Shown here: piece after piece, positions 52,157 through 61,813 of the stretch | Layout of the letters: every line of letters starts with the position of its first letter | Position numbering within the stretch: the first letter of the stretch is position 1 | From: Streptomyces mutabilis | GTDB lineage: Bacteria; Actinomycetota; Actinomycetes; Streptomycetales; Streptomycetaceae | NCBI RefSeq assembly: GCF_014649815.1 | Contig: NZ_BMTT01000016.1 | Span: 85,688 to 149,687, forward strand | Direction: 5' to 3' | DNA: 64,000 nucleotides | Program-made: the position numbers and the translations under genes | Notes under the pieces: model-generated | Told to the model about the DNA's origin: nothing | Databases searched by the model: none | Seen by the model: the letters and a program-made list of their open reading frames with translations, nothing else

Positions 52157-53077
52157 TCACAGGTTCCGTGCCCGAGCAAGGGCGGACAGCCTCATCTGCC
52201 GGTACGCGGTGAATTCCTCGGTGTAGTCGCGTGCCACCTCCTCTCGGTATTCCGCCTCCAGGGCACGCGCGGTCTTTCCGAGGGATGTCTGTTGGGCGCA
52301 CTCGGCCTCCGTCACGGCCAGGGCGGATTCGGATCGCAGGGCCTGCGACTCGGTCATCCCGCGAATCAGGCTTTCCCTTTCGCGACGGATGGCGTCGGGG
52401 CTCTGAAAAGGCCGGCCCGCTGCCTTCATGCAACGAGACCACGCCGCCACGGCGCTGGTCAGACGTTCGTCCTGGAGGATGCGCGGAACGTACAGAGGCG
52501 TCAGCGAGGTCACGGTCTTCTTGGCGCGGAACCAGGTTGCATGATCCCCGTAGAGCTGCTCCCTGACCTGGGCGTAGCAGCCGCCGCGCGGGGTGCGGAC
52601 CGAACCGCCGGACGGCAGTTCGATGGTGATGGTGTCGGTGAAGGTCCCGTCGAGTGCCCTGGAGTATCTGACGCGTTGCTTCTTGGGAAGCGCCCTGACG
52701 TAGGTGACGTTGGGATGGTCGCGGTTGGCCTTCTGAGCTGCGGTGTCGAAAGTCCGACCGTAGCCGTACTTGCGGGCCCAGGCGACGTCGTCCACGACGT
52801 AGGCGCCGACTTTGCGTGCCGGCACGCTCAGGACTGGCAGGGGCCAATAGCGGAAGCCCTCGCGCCGCATGCACTGGGTGACGAGGTCCTGCTCCGCGCG
52901 GTCTATCTCCACTTCTTCCATGAGGGTGAGGTCCCTTGCCGGGGGGCCATGGGCGGAGACGGCTCGTTCCTGGTGTTGTCGACCGGTATCCGCCGTGCTT
53001 CGCGTGTCGGAGCTGCAACCAGCCGTCAGGCAGGCCAGAAGGGCGACCGAAAGCAAGATCCTTCTCTTCCTCCGCAC
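52157..53077 (-). CDS. Secreted lipoprotein of unknown function
   Basis: 306 residues. Lipobox LTAGC (Cys21). The rest is charged and helical with four spaced cysteines (QCMRREGFRYWPLP, GGCYAQVREQLYGDHATWFR, WSRCMKAAGRPF, EAECAQQTSLG). Similar lipoproteins occur widely in Streptomyces without known function. 71 bp upstream of the I36 gene on the same strand, so possibly co-transcribed. Confidence 0.75.
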   Translation of the reverse strand: MRRKRRILLSVALLACLTAGCSSDTRSTADTGRQHQERAVSAHGPPARDLTLMEEVEIDRAEQDLVTQCMRREGFRYWPLPVLSVPARKVGAYVVDDVAWARKYGYGRTFDTAAQKANRDHPNVTYVRALPKKQRVRYSRALDGTFTDTITIELPSGGSVRTPRGGCYAQVREQLYGDHATWFRAKKTVTSLTPLYVPRILQDERLTSAVAAWSRCMKAAGRPFQSPDAIRRERESLIRGMTESQALRSESALAVTEAECAQQTSLGKTARALEAEYREEVARDYTEEFTAYRQMRLSALARARNL

Positions 53078-53304
53078 TCCGCGCCCTCGTTTCTCTCGGA
53101 TTGCCTCAACAGCGTTCTTTTGCGAACTTGCCGCGCTTCTCCACAGGAGAGTAGAAGGGTGTCAGGAGCTCAACTTTGCTGTGCGTGCACGTATGTTGGT
53201 CGGTTGTGCAGTCGGTCCCTCACCGCCTGGTGCTTGTGTGGTGAGGACTGAGAGCCACATCCTGATCTCCGGCCAAGAGCAGCAGCGGGTGAGGGAGACA
53301 GTCT

Positions 53305-54342
53305 GTGGAAGGAACGCGTCACCGAGCCGTCGTCTCGTCGGGTTTGGTCCGGGCGGTGCCCGGGATCGGCCGGTCCGGGATGCTCAATGCCTCGGTCGTG
53401 GCGCCCCCGGAGCGTGAGGACGCCATCCGACGTGCCCTGTGGGAGTCCTTCTCCCGGGTCGACATCGATCACCACACGTCCCAGGTCGACATTGCAGCCC
53501 GTATGGCGCTTGGCACGGTGGGTCCCATGAAGGTGTGCTCCGCCCAGGGGACCCCGGTCAGCCTGCGCCGTACACAGCGCCTGGCCAGTGAAGACCATGA
53601 GCCAGCGGTCTTCCTCGGTCTACAGGTGACGGGCACCAATCTGGTCGGGCAGCATGGCCGCCAGTGCCTCGTCGGACCAGGGAGTCTCGTGGTCGTCGAA
53701 TCGACCGCGCCATACACCCTGCGCTTCGAGCAGAGCTTCGGCTATCTCTCCCTGCGCATCCCGCGCGAGGCGCTCGCTCTGCCGGAACGCATGCTGCGCA
53801 AGGTCGCCGCCGTCACCCTCGGCCCGGGCAACCCCACCGCCCCCCTGGCGTTCACGTACTTCTCCCAACTGGCCGCCAGCGAGGAGTTGCGTGCCGGGAC
53901 GTACGCCGAGTCAGTCGTGGGACCCTCAGTGGAACTGCTCCGGGCCGTAGTGACCTCCCAGTTGGGAGACACAGCCCCTGCCGGGGCGGCATCGGATGAG
54001 TTGCTCGGCCTGCGCATCACCCAGTACGTTCGCGCCCACCTGGCTGACCCGGGCCTGTCGGCCCCACGCATCGCGGCAGCGCACGGCATCTCGATCCGCC
54101 ACCTCTACAATGTGTTGTCGCGGTTGGGCATCAGCCTCGGGGACTGGATCCGCAGCCGCCGCCTGGCCGAGTGCAGGCAGGAACTGGCCGGGCCCTACGG
54201 TCGGGTGCACACCATCGCGGGCATCGGCCGCCGTTGGGGCTTCATGGACGCCACGCACTTCAGCAAGGCCTTCAAGCAGGCATACGGCATGTCACCACGC
54301 GTCTGGCGCGACCTGCACCACCGCACGCCCTCGCACCGTTGA
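53305..54342 (+). CDS. AraC-family regulator (AraC_binding_2 type)
   Basis: 345 residues. The sensor domain (WESFSRVDIDHHTSQ, CLVGPGSLVVVESTAPYTLR) is followed by the double HTH (APRIAAAHGISIRHLYNVLS, IAGIGRRWGFMDATHFSKAF). Start GTG 53305 has GAGGGAG 8 bp upstream; ATG 53380 is an alternative. Divergent from the lipoprotein gene across 227 bp, so that unit is a possible target. Confidence 0.83.
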   Translation: MEGTRHRAVVSSGLVRAVPGIGRSGMLNASVVAPPEREDAIRRALWESFSRVDIDHHTSQVDIAARMALGTVGPMKVCSAQGTPVSLRRTQRLASEDHEPAVFLGLQVTGTNLVGQHGRQCLVGPGSLVVVESTAPYTLRFEQSFGYLSLRIPREALALPERMLRKVAAVTLGPGNPTAPLAFTYFSQLAASEELRAGTYAESVVGPSVELLRAVVTSQLGDTAPAGAASDELLGLRITQYVRAHLADPGLSAPRIAAAHGISIRHLYNVLSRLGISLGDWIRSRRLAECRQELAGPYGRVHTIAGIGRRWGFMDATHFSKAFKQAYGMSPRVWRDLHHRTPSHR

Positions 54343-55011
54343 AGCCCTGCCTTTGACCAGTGTCGCACTGCCGTGGGTGCGTGGGCTCTCGATGGCTACC
54401 GGCTCCTGCTGCCGGCGACGGCGCACGGAACCGCCGCGCCTCGAAATGACCCTGCTGGTCCTCGTCCACGCGGGCTCGCGCGTTCAGCCTGCCGTACGAC
54501 GCACCATGGACCGCTTCACAGGTGTCGTCCCTGTCGGATCCAGCGTCAAGGTGGCCACCTCCCAGCCCTGACCCTCGGTGCGAGGCGCGCTCGTGGCTGC
54601 CGATGGCGTCGGTCAGACCGGCCGGGCGGCTTGCCGTCCGGCCGGGGCGCGCGGCCCCGCCGTCGCACGCGAGGAACAATAGCGGAGCCCCCGATCCCCC
54701 CGCCCGCCGCCCGGGGCCTGTCCCACCCACTTCTCTGTCTTCCTGCTGCGTCTGCAACCGTCCTCTACACAGCGAGCCCTCAGAAAATCGATTTCCGCGC
54801 TGCGTGCCGGCCAGCACATTCCTCCGCTCCGCTTCGCACACGGACGGTGTTGCATACGACGCAATTATGCCTGCAGCTCAGTGGCTTGGATATGGAATGT
54901 AGCGTCTGCAACAGGTGTGGTGCAGGCGGACTCACCGGTTTCCTCCCCGAACGTTCGCCGGGTGGTTTGAACAACGTTGTGATCGTGACCGCGCTCGGGG
55001 ATCATCGCGGG
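54343..55011. other. 669-bp gap, no convincing gene
   Basis: Both strands give only low-quality Arg/Pro-rich frames. It is less GC-rich from 54780 onward (promoter territory of the dipeptidase), including a run near 54860-54905. No transposase motif, RNA gene or clear repeat was recognised. Confidence 0.5.
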
Positions 55012-55671
55012 ATGAGTGAGATCATCTTGATGTCGGATCCGCGGGTAGCAGCCGTCCCCGTACATGAGTGCGGTGAGCCACTGGTCGATGTCCGGAAGGA
55101 GCCGCTCCTTGTGGACTTGCGGAAGCAGGACGACTCGGACGCCTTCTTCTACCTCCGAGCAGGCCTGCTGGAGCGTCTGCTCCAGGCACAAGCGCACTTA
55201 CCGGTCGGCCTGAGGTTCCTCATAGTCGAGGGCTATCGTCCCCTGGCCTTGCAGCGCCGCTACTTCGAGAAATACGCGGCCAGGTTGCGAGCTGAGCAGC
55301 CTGAATGGATCGACGAGCAGATTCGGTCGGCGACGAGCCGTTTCGTGTCACCACCGGAGATCGCGCCGCACAGCGCAGGCGCGGCGGTGGATCTTACGCT
55401 CGTGGATGCGGACGGACGTGAGCTGGATCTGGGTACGCCTATGAATGCGACTCCAGAGGAGAGCGCCGGCGCCTGCTACACCAACGCTGCTGGGATCAGC
55501 GCTCAGGCACGCGCCCACCGGGAGATCCTGGGGCGCGTGCTGACGGCCGTGGGTCTGGTGAACTACCCGACGGAGTGGTGGCACTGGTCGTTCGGCGACC
55601 GCTACTGGGCGTTGGCCACTGGAGCGGCAAGCGCCTGTTACGGACCGAGGCTGCACGGCGTGGACGAATGA
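55012..55671 (+). CDS. VanX-like D-alanyl-D-alanine dipeptidase (M15D)
   Basis: 219 residues, cytosolic. Zinc and substrate motifs: FLIVEGYRPLALQRRYF, APHSAGAAVDLTLVD (SxHxxGxAxD type) and PTEWWHWSFGD (ExxH). VanX enzymes cleave D-Ala-D-Ala, either for vancomycin resistance or for peptidoglycan recycling. No vanH or vanA partner lies nearby, so recycling is more likely. ATG 55012 lacks a strong ribosome-binding site. Confidence 0.85.
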   Translation: MSEIILMSDPRVAAVPVHECGEPLVDVRKEPLLVDLRKQDDSDAFFYLRAGLLERLLQAQAHLPVGLRFLIVEGYRPLALQRRYFEKYAARLRAEQPEWIDEQIRSATSRFVSPPEIAPHSAGAAVDLTLVDADGRELDLGTPMNATPEESAGACYTNAAGISAQARAHREILGRVLTAVGLVNYPTEWWHWSFGDRYWALATGAASACYGPRLHGVDE

Positions 55672-55674
55672 CGC

Positions 55675-56030
55675 TCCCGCCAAAACCAGCCGCATACTGG
55701 GCGAGCTCGCCGGCGACCACGCGGACCGCACCTGGGACAAGCGCCATGCGCGACCTCATCCGGCCCGACGTGCTCATCCTCGACGATTCGCGATGCGTCA
55801 GCTGTCCGCCTCCCAAGCCGATGACCTCTACGAACTCGTCTCCGAGCGACAGGGACGGTCTCTGATCATCACCAGCAACCGGGCACCGAGCGACTGGTAT
55901 CCGCTCTTCCCCAACGGTCGTCGCCGAGTCACTCCTGGACCGGCTGATCAACGCCAGCCACCAATCATCATGAACGGCCCCAGCTACCGACCCAACAAGC
56001 GACCGAAGGGACCCACCAACCCGGCCGAAC
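55675..56030 (+). pseudogene. istB: IS21-family helper ATPase (IstB) remnant
   Basis: Frames that must be joined give SRILGELAGDHADRTWDKRH, IRPDVLILDD, MRQLSASQADDLYELVSERQ, SLIITSNRAPSDWYPLFPN, then LLDRLINASHQ and MNGPSYRPNKRPK. These are the Walker B and sensor regions of IstB. Walker A and the whole istA transposase are missing; at least two frameshifts. Confidence 0.78.
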
Positions 56031-56292
56031 CCCGATCAAGTAGCCGACCCTGCCCGAGGGTTGGGAGAACCGACGCGATCACCGACCGCTGAGTCGATCC
56101 TCAACCCCGAGAGGCCCCCAGCGCCCGACCGGCCTCGACGACCATGGCAGTAAACTCGGCCGTCTCGCTGCCCCGGCGTTCCGGGGCAGCGTCATAGGTT
56201 GACGGCGCACCAGTGTCCTCGCGCACCCGCAACGCCTCGTGGATGATCCACGCCTTCTCAGAACCCATCCTTAAATCCGCAACCTGGACACC

Positions 56293-57106
56293 ATGCGCGA
56301 TCACGGTGCCAGGCTGGGTATGACGCCCCGGCACGTCGATGAGGGCTTGTGCCTGATCTCCGCGATGGTCCTGCACACGGGCCGTGACCTGCATGAATTG
56401 ACGGCTGAGGACATCTTCCACGTCCGGGCCCTGGGCCGCCGGCTGCGAGGTGAGGCGTTCATCGGGACCCACACGGCATGGGAACTGCTGCGAGGCGTCG
56501 GTGTCATCCAGTCCAAGGAGACCCTCAAAGACTCTCTGCGATTCGGCAGCGGCCGACGGCCGAACTGGTCGACGCGTACAACATCCAGTCGACGGCGATC
56601 CGGAACGTGCTGGTGCGGTATCTCGACGAACGCCGTCCTGGTGTCGACTACGGCAGTTTCCGAGGACTGGTACGGGAACTGGTCGGTGTCTTCTTGGCGG
56701 ACATCGAGGCCCACCATCCCGGCATCGACACTCTCCTGCTTCCCGACGATGTCGTCGACGGCTGGAAGCAGCGAATCGTGACCTACGTCCACAGCAAGAG
56801 CGGGGAGGTCAACGAGCGACGGGGCCGCATCGCCGTGATGATGCGCGTTCGAGGCTTCTACCTCGACATCCAGGAATGGGCGCACGAGGACCCGTTGTGG
56901 GCACAGTGGGCCGTCCCCAGCCCCATCACCCGGGGCGATGGAGCCGGGAACCACCGGAGAGCACCGCACGCATGCACCAGCGGGTGCGCGAGCGGCTCCC
57001 TCACCTCCCGCTGTTGATCCAGACGGCCGAGCGAGTCCACCGTGAGGCCGCAGCACTGCTGGAAGCCGCTCGCGCCACCCCGCTCAACGGGATCTTCGCG
57101 CCTTGA
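56293..57106 (+). pseudogene. Tyrosine recombinase/transposon integrase, N-terminal remnant
   Basis: Three frames join (breaks near 56545 and 56940): VDEGLCLISAMVLHTGRDLH, GTHTAWELLRGVG, then LVDAYNIQSTAIRNVLVRYL, IDTLLLPDDVVDGWKQRIVT, FYLDIQEWAHEDPLWAQWAV, then MHQRVRERLPHLPLLIQTAE. This resembles the core-binding part of large actinomycete transposon-borne integrases. The catalytic R-H-R-Y domain is missing; the 3' end abuts a helicase remnant. Confidence 0.6.
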
Positions 57107-58340
57107 GGAGTTCGTCCACCTGTGGTTCCGTGCCCTGCTTCTCGGCGGGAAGGCGCCAGTTTTTCGACATGTCCCGCAACCGGTGTGCCTCGTCGCAGAT
57201 GAGCACGTCCAGCGGCGGCTCCGGCGTCTCGACGAAAGCTCCGAAGTGCGTGAAGCGCTTGCGGAACTCTGCCTCGGTGTATCCGACGTTCTCCTTGATG
57301 GCGGCGTTGAAGGCTCGCGATCCGCTCGCGTATTTCACCGTTCGCCCGGCGCCTTCGAGGTCGGCTCGTAGCTGAAGTCCGATCGCACTCTTCCCAGTGC
57401 CCGCGCCCCTGGTGATCAGGAAGACGGCGCGCTGTGGCCGGGGGACGAGTGCCTCACGGTCTGAACTGTCCAGAATCAGCTCCGACGCCTCAAGCACGTC
57501 GTCGGCCACCTCCTTCTGCCTGTCCCTCAGGGTGAAGACGGTGTCCTCCCCGTTCGATCTGACCATGGCGTCGAGGAGCGGGGTGTTCCGGAGGTTCATC
57601 CGATGCAGGATGTATTCGGCGGCGGAGGAGTAGTCGTCGCCGGCGGCGAAATGAGCTTGCAAATCCTTGAGAAGTCTGCCCGAGTGTGTACGTTCGGGCG
57701 TACGGTCCCGTAGGGGCATCGGCCCCGAGCAGTGGCCGAATCGAGTCGTCCGTGGCGTTGTGGAGATACGCGAAGCCACCGCATTCGAACTGGAGCCCGT
57801 TGAGCGGTCCGGTGGGCCCGATGAACAGTGCGTGGTATTCACCGAGCTGAAGAGCAGGGTGAGTAACGGGACCTTCGATCCCCGGCACGTACACGAGGTC
57901 AGCTGTCGCGGCCTCCACCCTCGTCACCGACGACCACTGCTTCAGCTCGACAAGTTGTACGGAGAGGTTGCCCTTCACGGGGTGCCGCCCCACGAGGACC
58001 ACATCAATCTGGCCCAGCCCGTTCGCGCCCTCGGACGAGTCCACCGTCGGAGAACACTCAACGATCATCTCGACGTTGCCGCGCTCGGCGGCAACCAGGT
58101 CTTGGGCGAGCGAGACAAGACTTCCAGCCCATGCCGAGCGCTCGCTGTCAGAGGATTCGCCCCGTTGGAAGTGCACCCAGCGGGCAGCCAGGTGGGGCAC
58201 CAGGCGACGCCGTTCATTCGGGCAAGAATGTCCTGTGCTGCCAACCGCAGCAGGAGCATGGACACGAGGACGATCCCCCAGAGCACAAGTGACTCGTGCG
58301 GGTGGGGGCGTGTCCATGCAGGAAGCCCGTCGGGCCGCAA
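57084..58340 (-). pseudogene. PD-(D/E)XK-DUF2075 helicase, broken paralogue
   Basis: Frames shift near 58215 and 57675. Pieces: TRPHPHESLVLWG, LVPHLAARWVHFQRGESSDS, nuclease-like GQIDVVLVGRHP and VQLVELKQWSS, FAYLHNATDDSIRPLLG, DLQAHFAAGDDYSSAAEYIL, Walker A ITRGAGTGKSAIGLQL and Walker B VLICDEAHRLRD. The frame stops at 57084, where it meets the recombinase remnant, so the second helicase half (about 250 residues) is lost. Sequence and order match the intact gene just upstream. Confidence 0.8.
58290..58338. repeat. Duplicated 5' segment, copy 1
   Basis: A 20-bp block, one differing base, TGTCC, then an 18-bp block (58321-58338, GGAAGCCCGTCGGGCCGC) recur at 60284-60351 at the 5' end of the intact paralogue. 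The first block encodes the shared PHPHES residues. Evidence of tandem gene duplication. Confidence 0.75.
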
Positions 58341-58372
58341 CCGGTATCGGGAATCTTAGCGAGCGGAAACGG

Positions 58373-60322
58373 TCAGACCGAAGCGGGTTCTCGAGTCGAA
58401 CCTCCCACCAGCTGACGCAATTTCTCCCTGGTCTCGGGGTCCGTCGCGAAGACGACGGTGCCGACCATCCCTCGCGTCAGCAACACCTTGTAGGTGTTGC
58501 GGATCAGGCGGTCGACGTCTTCGTCGGAAGTCGACTTCTTGAAGACCGGGTCCTTCGACGCCGTACGGTCAGTGATCCAGCGGTCGCCTCGCCACAGCAG
58601 GTCGGGACCGATGATGACGCCGGACCAGTCGTACTCGAAGCCCTGGGCGGTGTAGACACAGCCAACCTGGCCGAAACCTGCCGGGTCGGTGGCCCACAGG
58701 GCTGCTGGTGGGGCACCGGAGACAGAGCGGTCACCGCGCAGGTTCCAGGGGCGGGCCCAGTCGCCGATGACGACGTCGGGCGGGAGAGGACTTCCGGGCT
58801 TCGGTTCCGGCGACCAGCGCCAGCAGTAGCCGGCGGACATACGGGCGCCGTAGCCCTGGGCGCGGCGCGCCTCGAGGAACGCTTCCATCTGCTGCGGGCT
58901 GTCGGCGACCAGCAACTGCATACGACCGTCGGGTTCCCAGATCACGGGCCCACCGGGTTCGAGGCCGAGTAGCCGGACCACCCAGCGCAGGTAGGCGTCG
59001 CTGCCGCCGCAGCGGAACTGGCTGTCCAGAGGGACGACGTGGCAAGGGATGTCCCGCCTTGCCGCAGCCTTCTTGATGTCCGCCACAGTGCCCATCTCAC
59101 CAGGACGCACAACTTGGTGCTCGTCCAGGAAGAAGACGGGAACATAGGCGACATCGATCAGTTCGTCGATCTGTGCCCGGCCGGTTCGGAGCGCGGCTCG
59201 GGTGTACCGGTTGGCCGAGGTCTCCCGGATACGGTGGGCCTCGTCGCAGATCAGAGCCCCCAAACTGTTCTTCTCTGCCGTCATAAAGCTGTTGAAGTAC
59301 TTGAAAAGGTCCTGGACCTCTCGCTTGCGGGCCCCGGCGATCTTCCTCATCGTCTTGGTGAAGGATTGGGAGCCGGTGGCGTGCAGTGCGGGTACACCGC
59401 GGCGGTACAACTCGCCGAGCAACTGGAGGGCGATGACGCTCTTGCCCGTCCCCGGACCGCCCGTGACGACGACGACTTCCTTACGGTCGGCGTTCTTCGC
59501 CTTCTGCACGGCATTGAGCACCATGCGGTACGCGACCTGCTGCTCGTCGAGGAGTACGAACTGCGTGCGCTCTCGCACCTCTTCGGCAGCCACCGACATC
59601 AGCTGCTTCGAAGGCACCTTGACGCCTTCGCACAGTTCGTCCGCTGCGCGAGCGCCCGAGCGTCTGTCGCTGAGTTTCGTGCGGAGGTGGTCGAGGAAGG
59701 CACCTCGACGTTCTCCGGTGAAGAGCAGACCGTGGCCGTCGCGCTCGATCTCCCGCAGACCGGTCACCCCACACTCGGTGGCGTTGTGCAGGAACGCCAC
59801 CCCGCTGACCCTGTGGCCGTGCTCCGCAACGGCTCCGTTGAAGTTGACCAGGTACTCGCAGTACCGGCGAACTTGCTCAATGGGGTTGAGGACGGGGTGG
59901 GAATAGGCATCCACGTGGCACAGGGTGGGGTCGTCCTCGTTGGGAAGTGCCTGACTCCACTGTTTCAGTTCCACCACGACGTAGGACGGTTCGCCCGTGT
60001 CGGGGTGCACGCCCGCGAGTACCGCATCGGCCCGCCTACTGTTCAGCGGGAGCGCGTACTCGATCAACACCTCGACGTCGCCGAGACCCGCGTCGATCAG
60101 GGCCGCCGTCAGCGCGGGGATGCTCCGTTCCCAGGATCGCGTTTCTGCGGCTCCGGGTCGGTATCCATGCATGTGGACGAACCGCTCGGTGAGGTGGAGA
60201 TACAGAGAACTGTCGAGCGTCCTCGCGGCGATCGACTTGGCGGACTCGCGGAACAGCAAGAACTTCCCCCAGGCAGCACGAAATGACTCGTGCGGGTGGG
60301 GGCATGTCCTTCGAGACTCCAC
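58373..60322 (-). CDS. PD-(D/E)XK nuclease-like / DUF2075 superfamily 1 helicase
   Basis: 649 residues. Residues 1-130 carry a restriction-nuclease-like core: Glu88 (VEVLIEYALP), Asp99 (RRADAVLAG), Glu118-x-Lys120 (VVVELKQWS). Helicase: Walker A GGPGTGKS (288-295), Walker B LICDEAHR (Asp360, Glu361), motif III-like FFLDEHQVVRPGE, then VPLDSQFRCGGSDAYL and FGQVGCVYTAQGFEYDW, with C-terminal NTYKVLLTRGMVG. DUF2075 proteins occur often in anti-phage islands; function here is inferred. GTG 60322 keeps the PHPHES motif shared with the paralogue; no strong ribosome-binding site. Confidence 0.88.
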   Translation of the reverse strand: MESRRTCPHPHESFRAAWGKFLLFRESAKSIAARTLDSSLYLHLTERFVHMHGYRPGAAETRSWERSIPALTAALIDAGLGDVEVLIEYALPLNSRRADAVLAGVHPDTGEPSYVVVELKQWSQALPNEDDPTLCHVDAYSHPVLNPIEQVRRYCEYLVNFNGAVAEHGHRVSGVAFLHNATECGVTGLREIERDGHGLLFTGERRGAFLDHLRTKLSDRRSGARAADELCEGVKVPSKQLMSVAAEEVRERTQFVLLDEQQVAYRMVLNAVQKAKNADRKEVVVVTGGPGTGKSVIALQLLGELYRRGVPALHATGSQSFTKTMRKIAGARKREVQDLFKYFNSFMTAEKNSLGALICDEAHRIRETSANRYTRAALRTGRAQIDELIDVAYVPVFFLDEHQVVRPGEMGTVADIKKAAARRDIPCHVVPLDSQFRCGGSDAYLRWVVRLLGLEPGGPVIWEPDGRMQLLVADSPQQMEAFLEARRAQGYGARMSAGYCWRWSPEPKPGSPLPPDVVIGDWARPWNLRGDRSVSGAPPAALWATDPAGFGQVGCVYTAQGFEYDWSGVIIGPDLLWRGDRWITDRTASKDPVFKKSTSDEDVDRLIRNTYKVLLTRGMVGTVVFATDPETREKLRQLVGGSTREPASV

Positions 60323-60351
60323 CGGGGCGGAGCGGAAGCCCGTCGGGCCGC
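60284..60351. repeat. Duplicated 5' segment, copy 2
   Basis: Same blocks as at 58290-58338, but with 19 extra bases between them. It covers the N-terminal codons and the sequence just upstream of the intact helicase gene, so both paralogues probably descend from one duplication that included the control region. Confidence 0.75.
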
Positions 60352-60363
60352 TTCGACGATATG

Positions 60364-60729
60364 TGTGACATTACCTGGTGCCACTGACAGAGTTCGCTGG
60401 TGGCCGCCGAGCCGGCGGGGAAGCCAGCCCGGCACAGTGCGCCTCGGCCGCTGAACGGATCGCGCTCGTCAGCGGTGTGACGGTGCGCGGCGACGCCCGT
60501 CCGCCGAGACTCGGCGTCTACAGCTTCTCTTGAAACGGCTACGCGTCCAGCACACCCAGGGTCGCAAAGGCCGACACAGCCCTGGGGCACGTGGCCGCCG
60601 CTCCGTCGTCCATCTGGACCCGACAGCCACACGGCGCCTGCTGGCCTACCTCCTCACAGGACATCCTTTAGTCGAGCTGTGTCGTGATCGTCCACTGTGC
60701 AGTCGCACGGCAGACGCTCACCGGCCCCT
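60364..60729. other. 366-bp gap, no gene seen
   Basis: No frame with convincing protein sequence. The right part should hold the promoter of nothing on the + strand and the terminator of the leftward esterase would lie near 60700, but no hairpin stands out. The left part (60364-60420) holds the helicase promoter. Confidence 0.5.
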
Positions 60730-61743
60730 TCATCCGTCGTCCTCCAGCGCTCTCAGCAACACCGGCAGCGAAGCATGCAGCTCCCGCTCCCAATAGGCCC
60801 ACATATGGGTCCCAGGCCCGTAGAAGTTGGTCGTCAGGTGCCGCGCCCCCATCCGCCGCAGCTCAGCGGCCAGCGCATGGTTCTGCCGGTTGAAGTCGGC
60901 CTCGAGGGCACTGGCGGCACCCGGCGCGTCCAACGGCCCCGTCGTCCCGTCCCCGCAGGACAGGTACACCGGGATGGAGCGGAGCCGCTTGGCGAGGTGG
61001 CCGGGGTCGTGTGCCTCCCAGATCCGGCGTTGGGCGACCGGGTCTCCCCATACCCTCAACGGGTCGTTGCCCTGGCCGGCGAAGAAGCCCAGGATGCGGT
61101 TGACCGACTCCTCGTCGAGGAGGGGGTGGGCCGAGCCGGAGTAGGAGGCGGCGGCCTTGAACATGCCCGGGTGGCGGGCGGCGTAGAGGAGGGCGCCCTG
61201 GCCGCCCATCGACAGGCCGGCGACGACGCGGTCGCGGCCGGCGCCCCAGTCGCGTTCCAAGAGGTGACGCAGCTCCTTGGTGTGGAAGGTCTCCCAGGCG
61301 GGGTCACCGCCCTGGCCGTGGTTCCACCAGTCGCTGTACCAGCCGTTCCAGCCGGCCTCCGGCATGACGACGAGGACGTCGCGGAGGGCGTCGGTCTCCG
61401 CGACGTCCGTCATCGCGGTCCACGACGTGTAGTCACCGCAGCAGCCGTGCAGGAGCCACAGGGTCGGCCAGTGCTGTCGGCGCCGGTCGTCGGGGTTCCA
61501 GCCGTCGGGGGTCAGGAGGCGGACCTTGACCGTGCGGCCGCCGAGGGCCGTCGAGCGGACCGAGAGGTCGAGCTGTCGGTCCGCGACGTGGGTGACGGCT
61601 ACGACCTCCGCGCCGTGGGAGGAGCCGGAGGGGTGGGCTGCTGCCAGGGCCGGGGCGGTGGGGGTCAGGGTGGCGAGCAGTACGGACAGGACGAGGAGGA
61701 CTCGGGTTCGTAGGGTCAGGGCGGTGGGCACGTTCGCGAACAC
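60730..61743 (-). CDS. Secreted esterase D/antigen 85-type alpha/beta hydrolase
   Basis: 337 residues. Signal peptide (LRTRVLLVLSVLLATLTPTA, cut near ALA-AA). PF00756 features: TLWLLHGCCGDYTSWTAMTD (oxyanion loop), nucleophile GLSMGGQGALLYA, and GPGTHMWAYWERELH (catalytic His). Related proteins are mycolyl-type acyltransferases or esterases; Streptomyces have no mycolic acids, so an esterase role is expected. GTG 61743 has AGGGAG 5 bp upstream. Confidence 0.87.
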   Translation of the reverse strand: MFANVPTALTLRTRVLLVLSVLLATLTPTAPALAAAHPSGSSHGAEVVAVTHVADRQLDLSVRSTALGGRTVKVRLLTPDGWNPDDRRRQHWPTLWLLHGCCGDYTSWTAMTDVAETDALRDVLVVMPEAGWNGWYSDWWNHGQGGDPAWETFHTKELRHLLERDWGAGRDRVVAGLSMGGQGALLYAARHPGMFKAAASYSGSAHPLLDEESVNRILGFFAGQGNDPLRVWGDPVAQRRIWEAHDPGHLAKRLRSIPVYLSCGDGTTGPLDAPGAASALEADFNRQNHALAAELRRMGARHLTTNFYGPGTHMWAYWERELHASLPVLLRALEDDG

Positions 61744-61813
61744 GGCGGCTCCCTGGGGTGGGTTGTGATGCTTCGCTGCGGTGCGGTTCTCGCGTGCGGG
61801 TGGGTCGGTCGCG

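Noticed and set aside
51627-53018. A 463-codon frame ending in the inhibitor-like protein
   Set aside because: Upstream of ATG 52085 the reading is a shadow of the lipoprotein gene; the ATG has AAGGAG and a clean signal peptide.
54373-55671. A 432-codon frame ending in the dipeptidase
   Set aside because: The first 213 codons have no protein-like character; homology begins at ATG 55012.
56101-56472. Leftward 123-codon ORF
   Set aside because: Mostly antisense to the recombinase remnant; the non-overlapping C-terminal 60 codons look somewhat protein-like but match no family I know.
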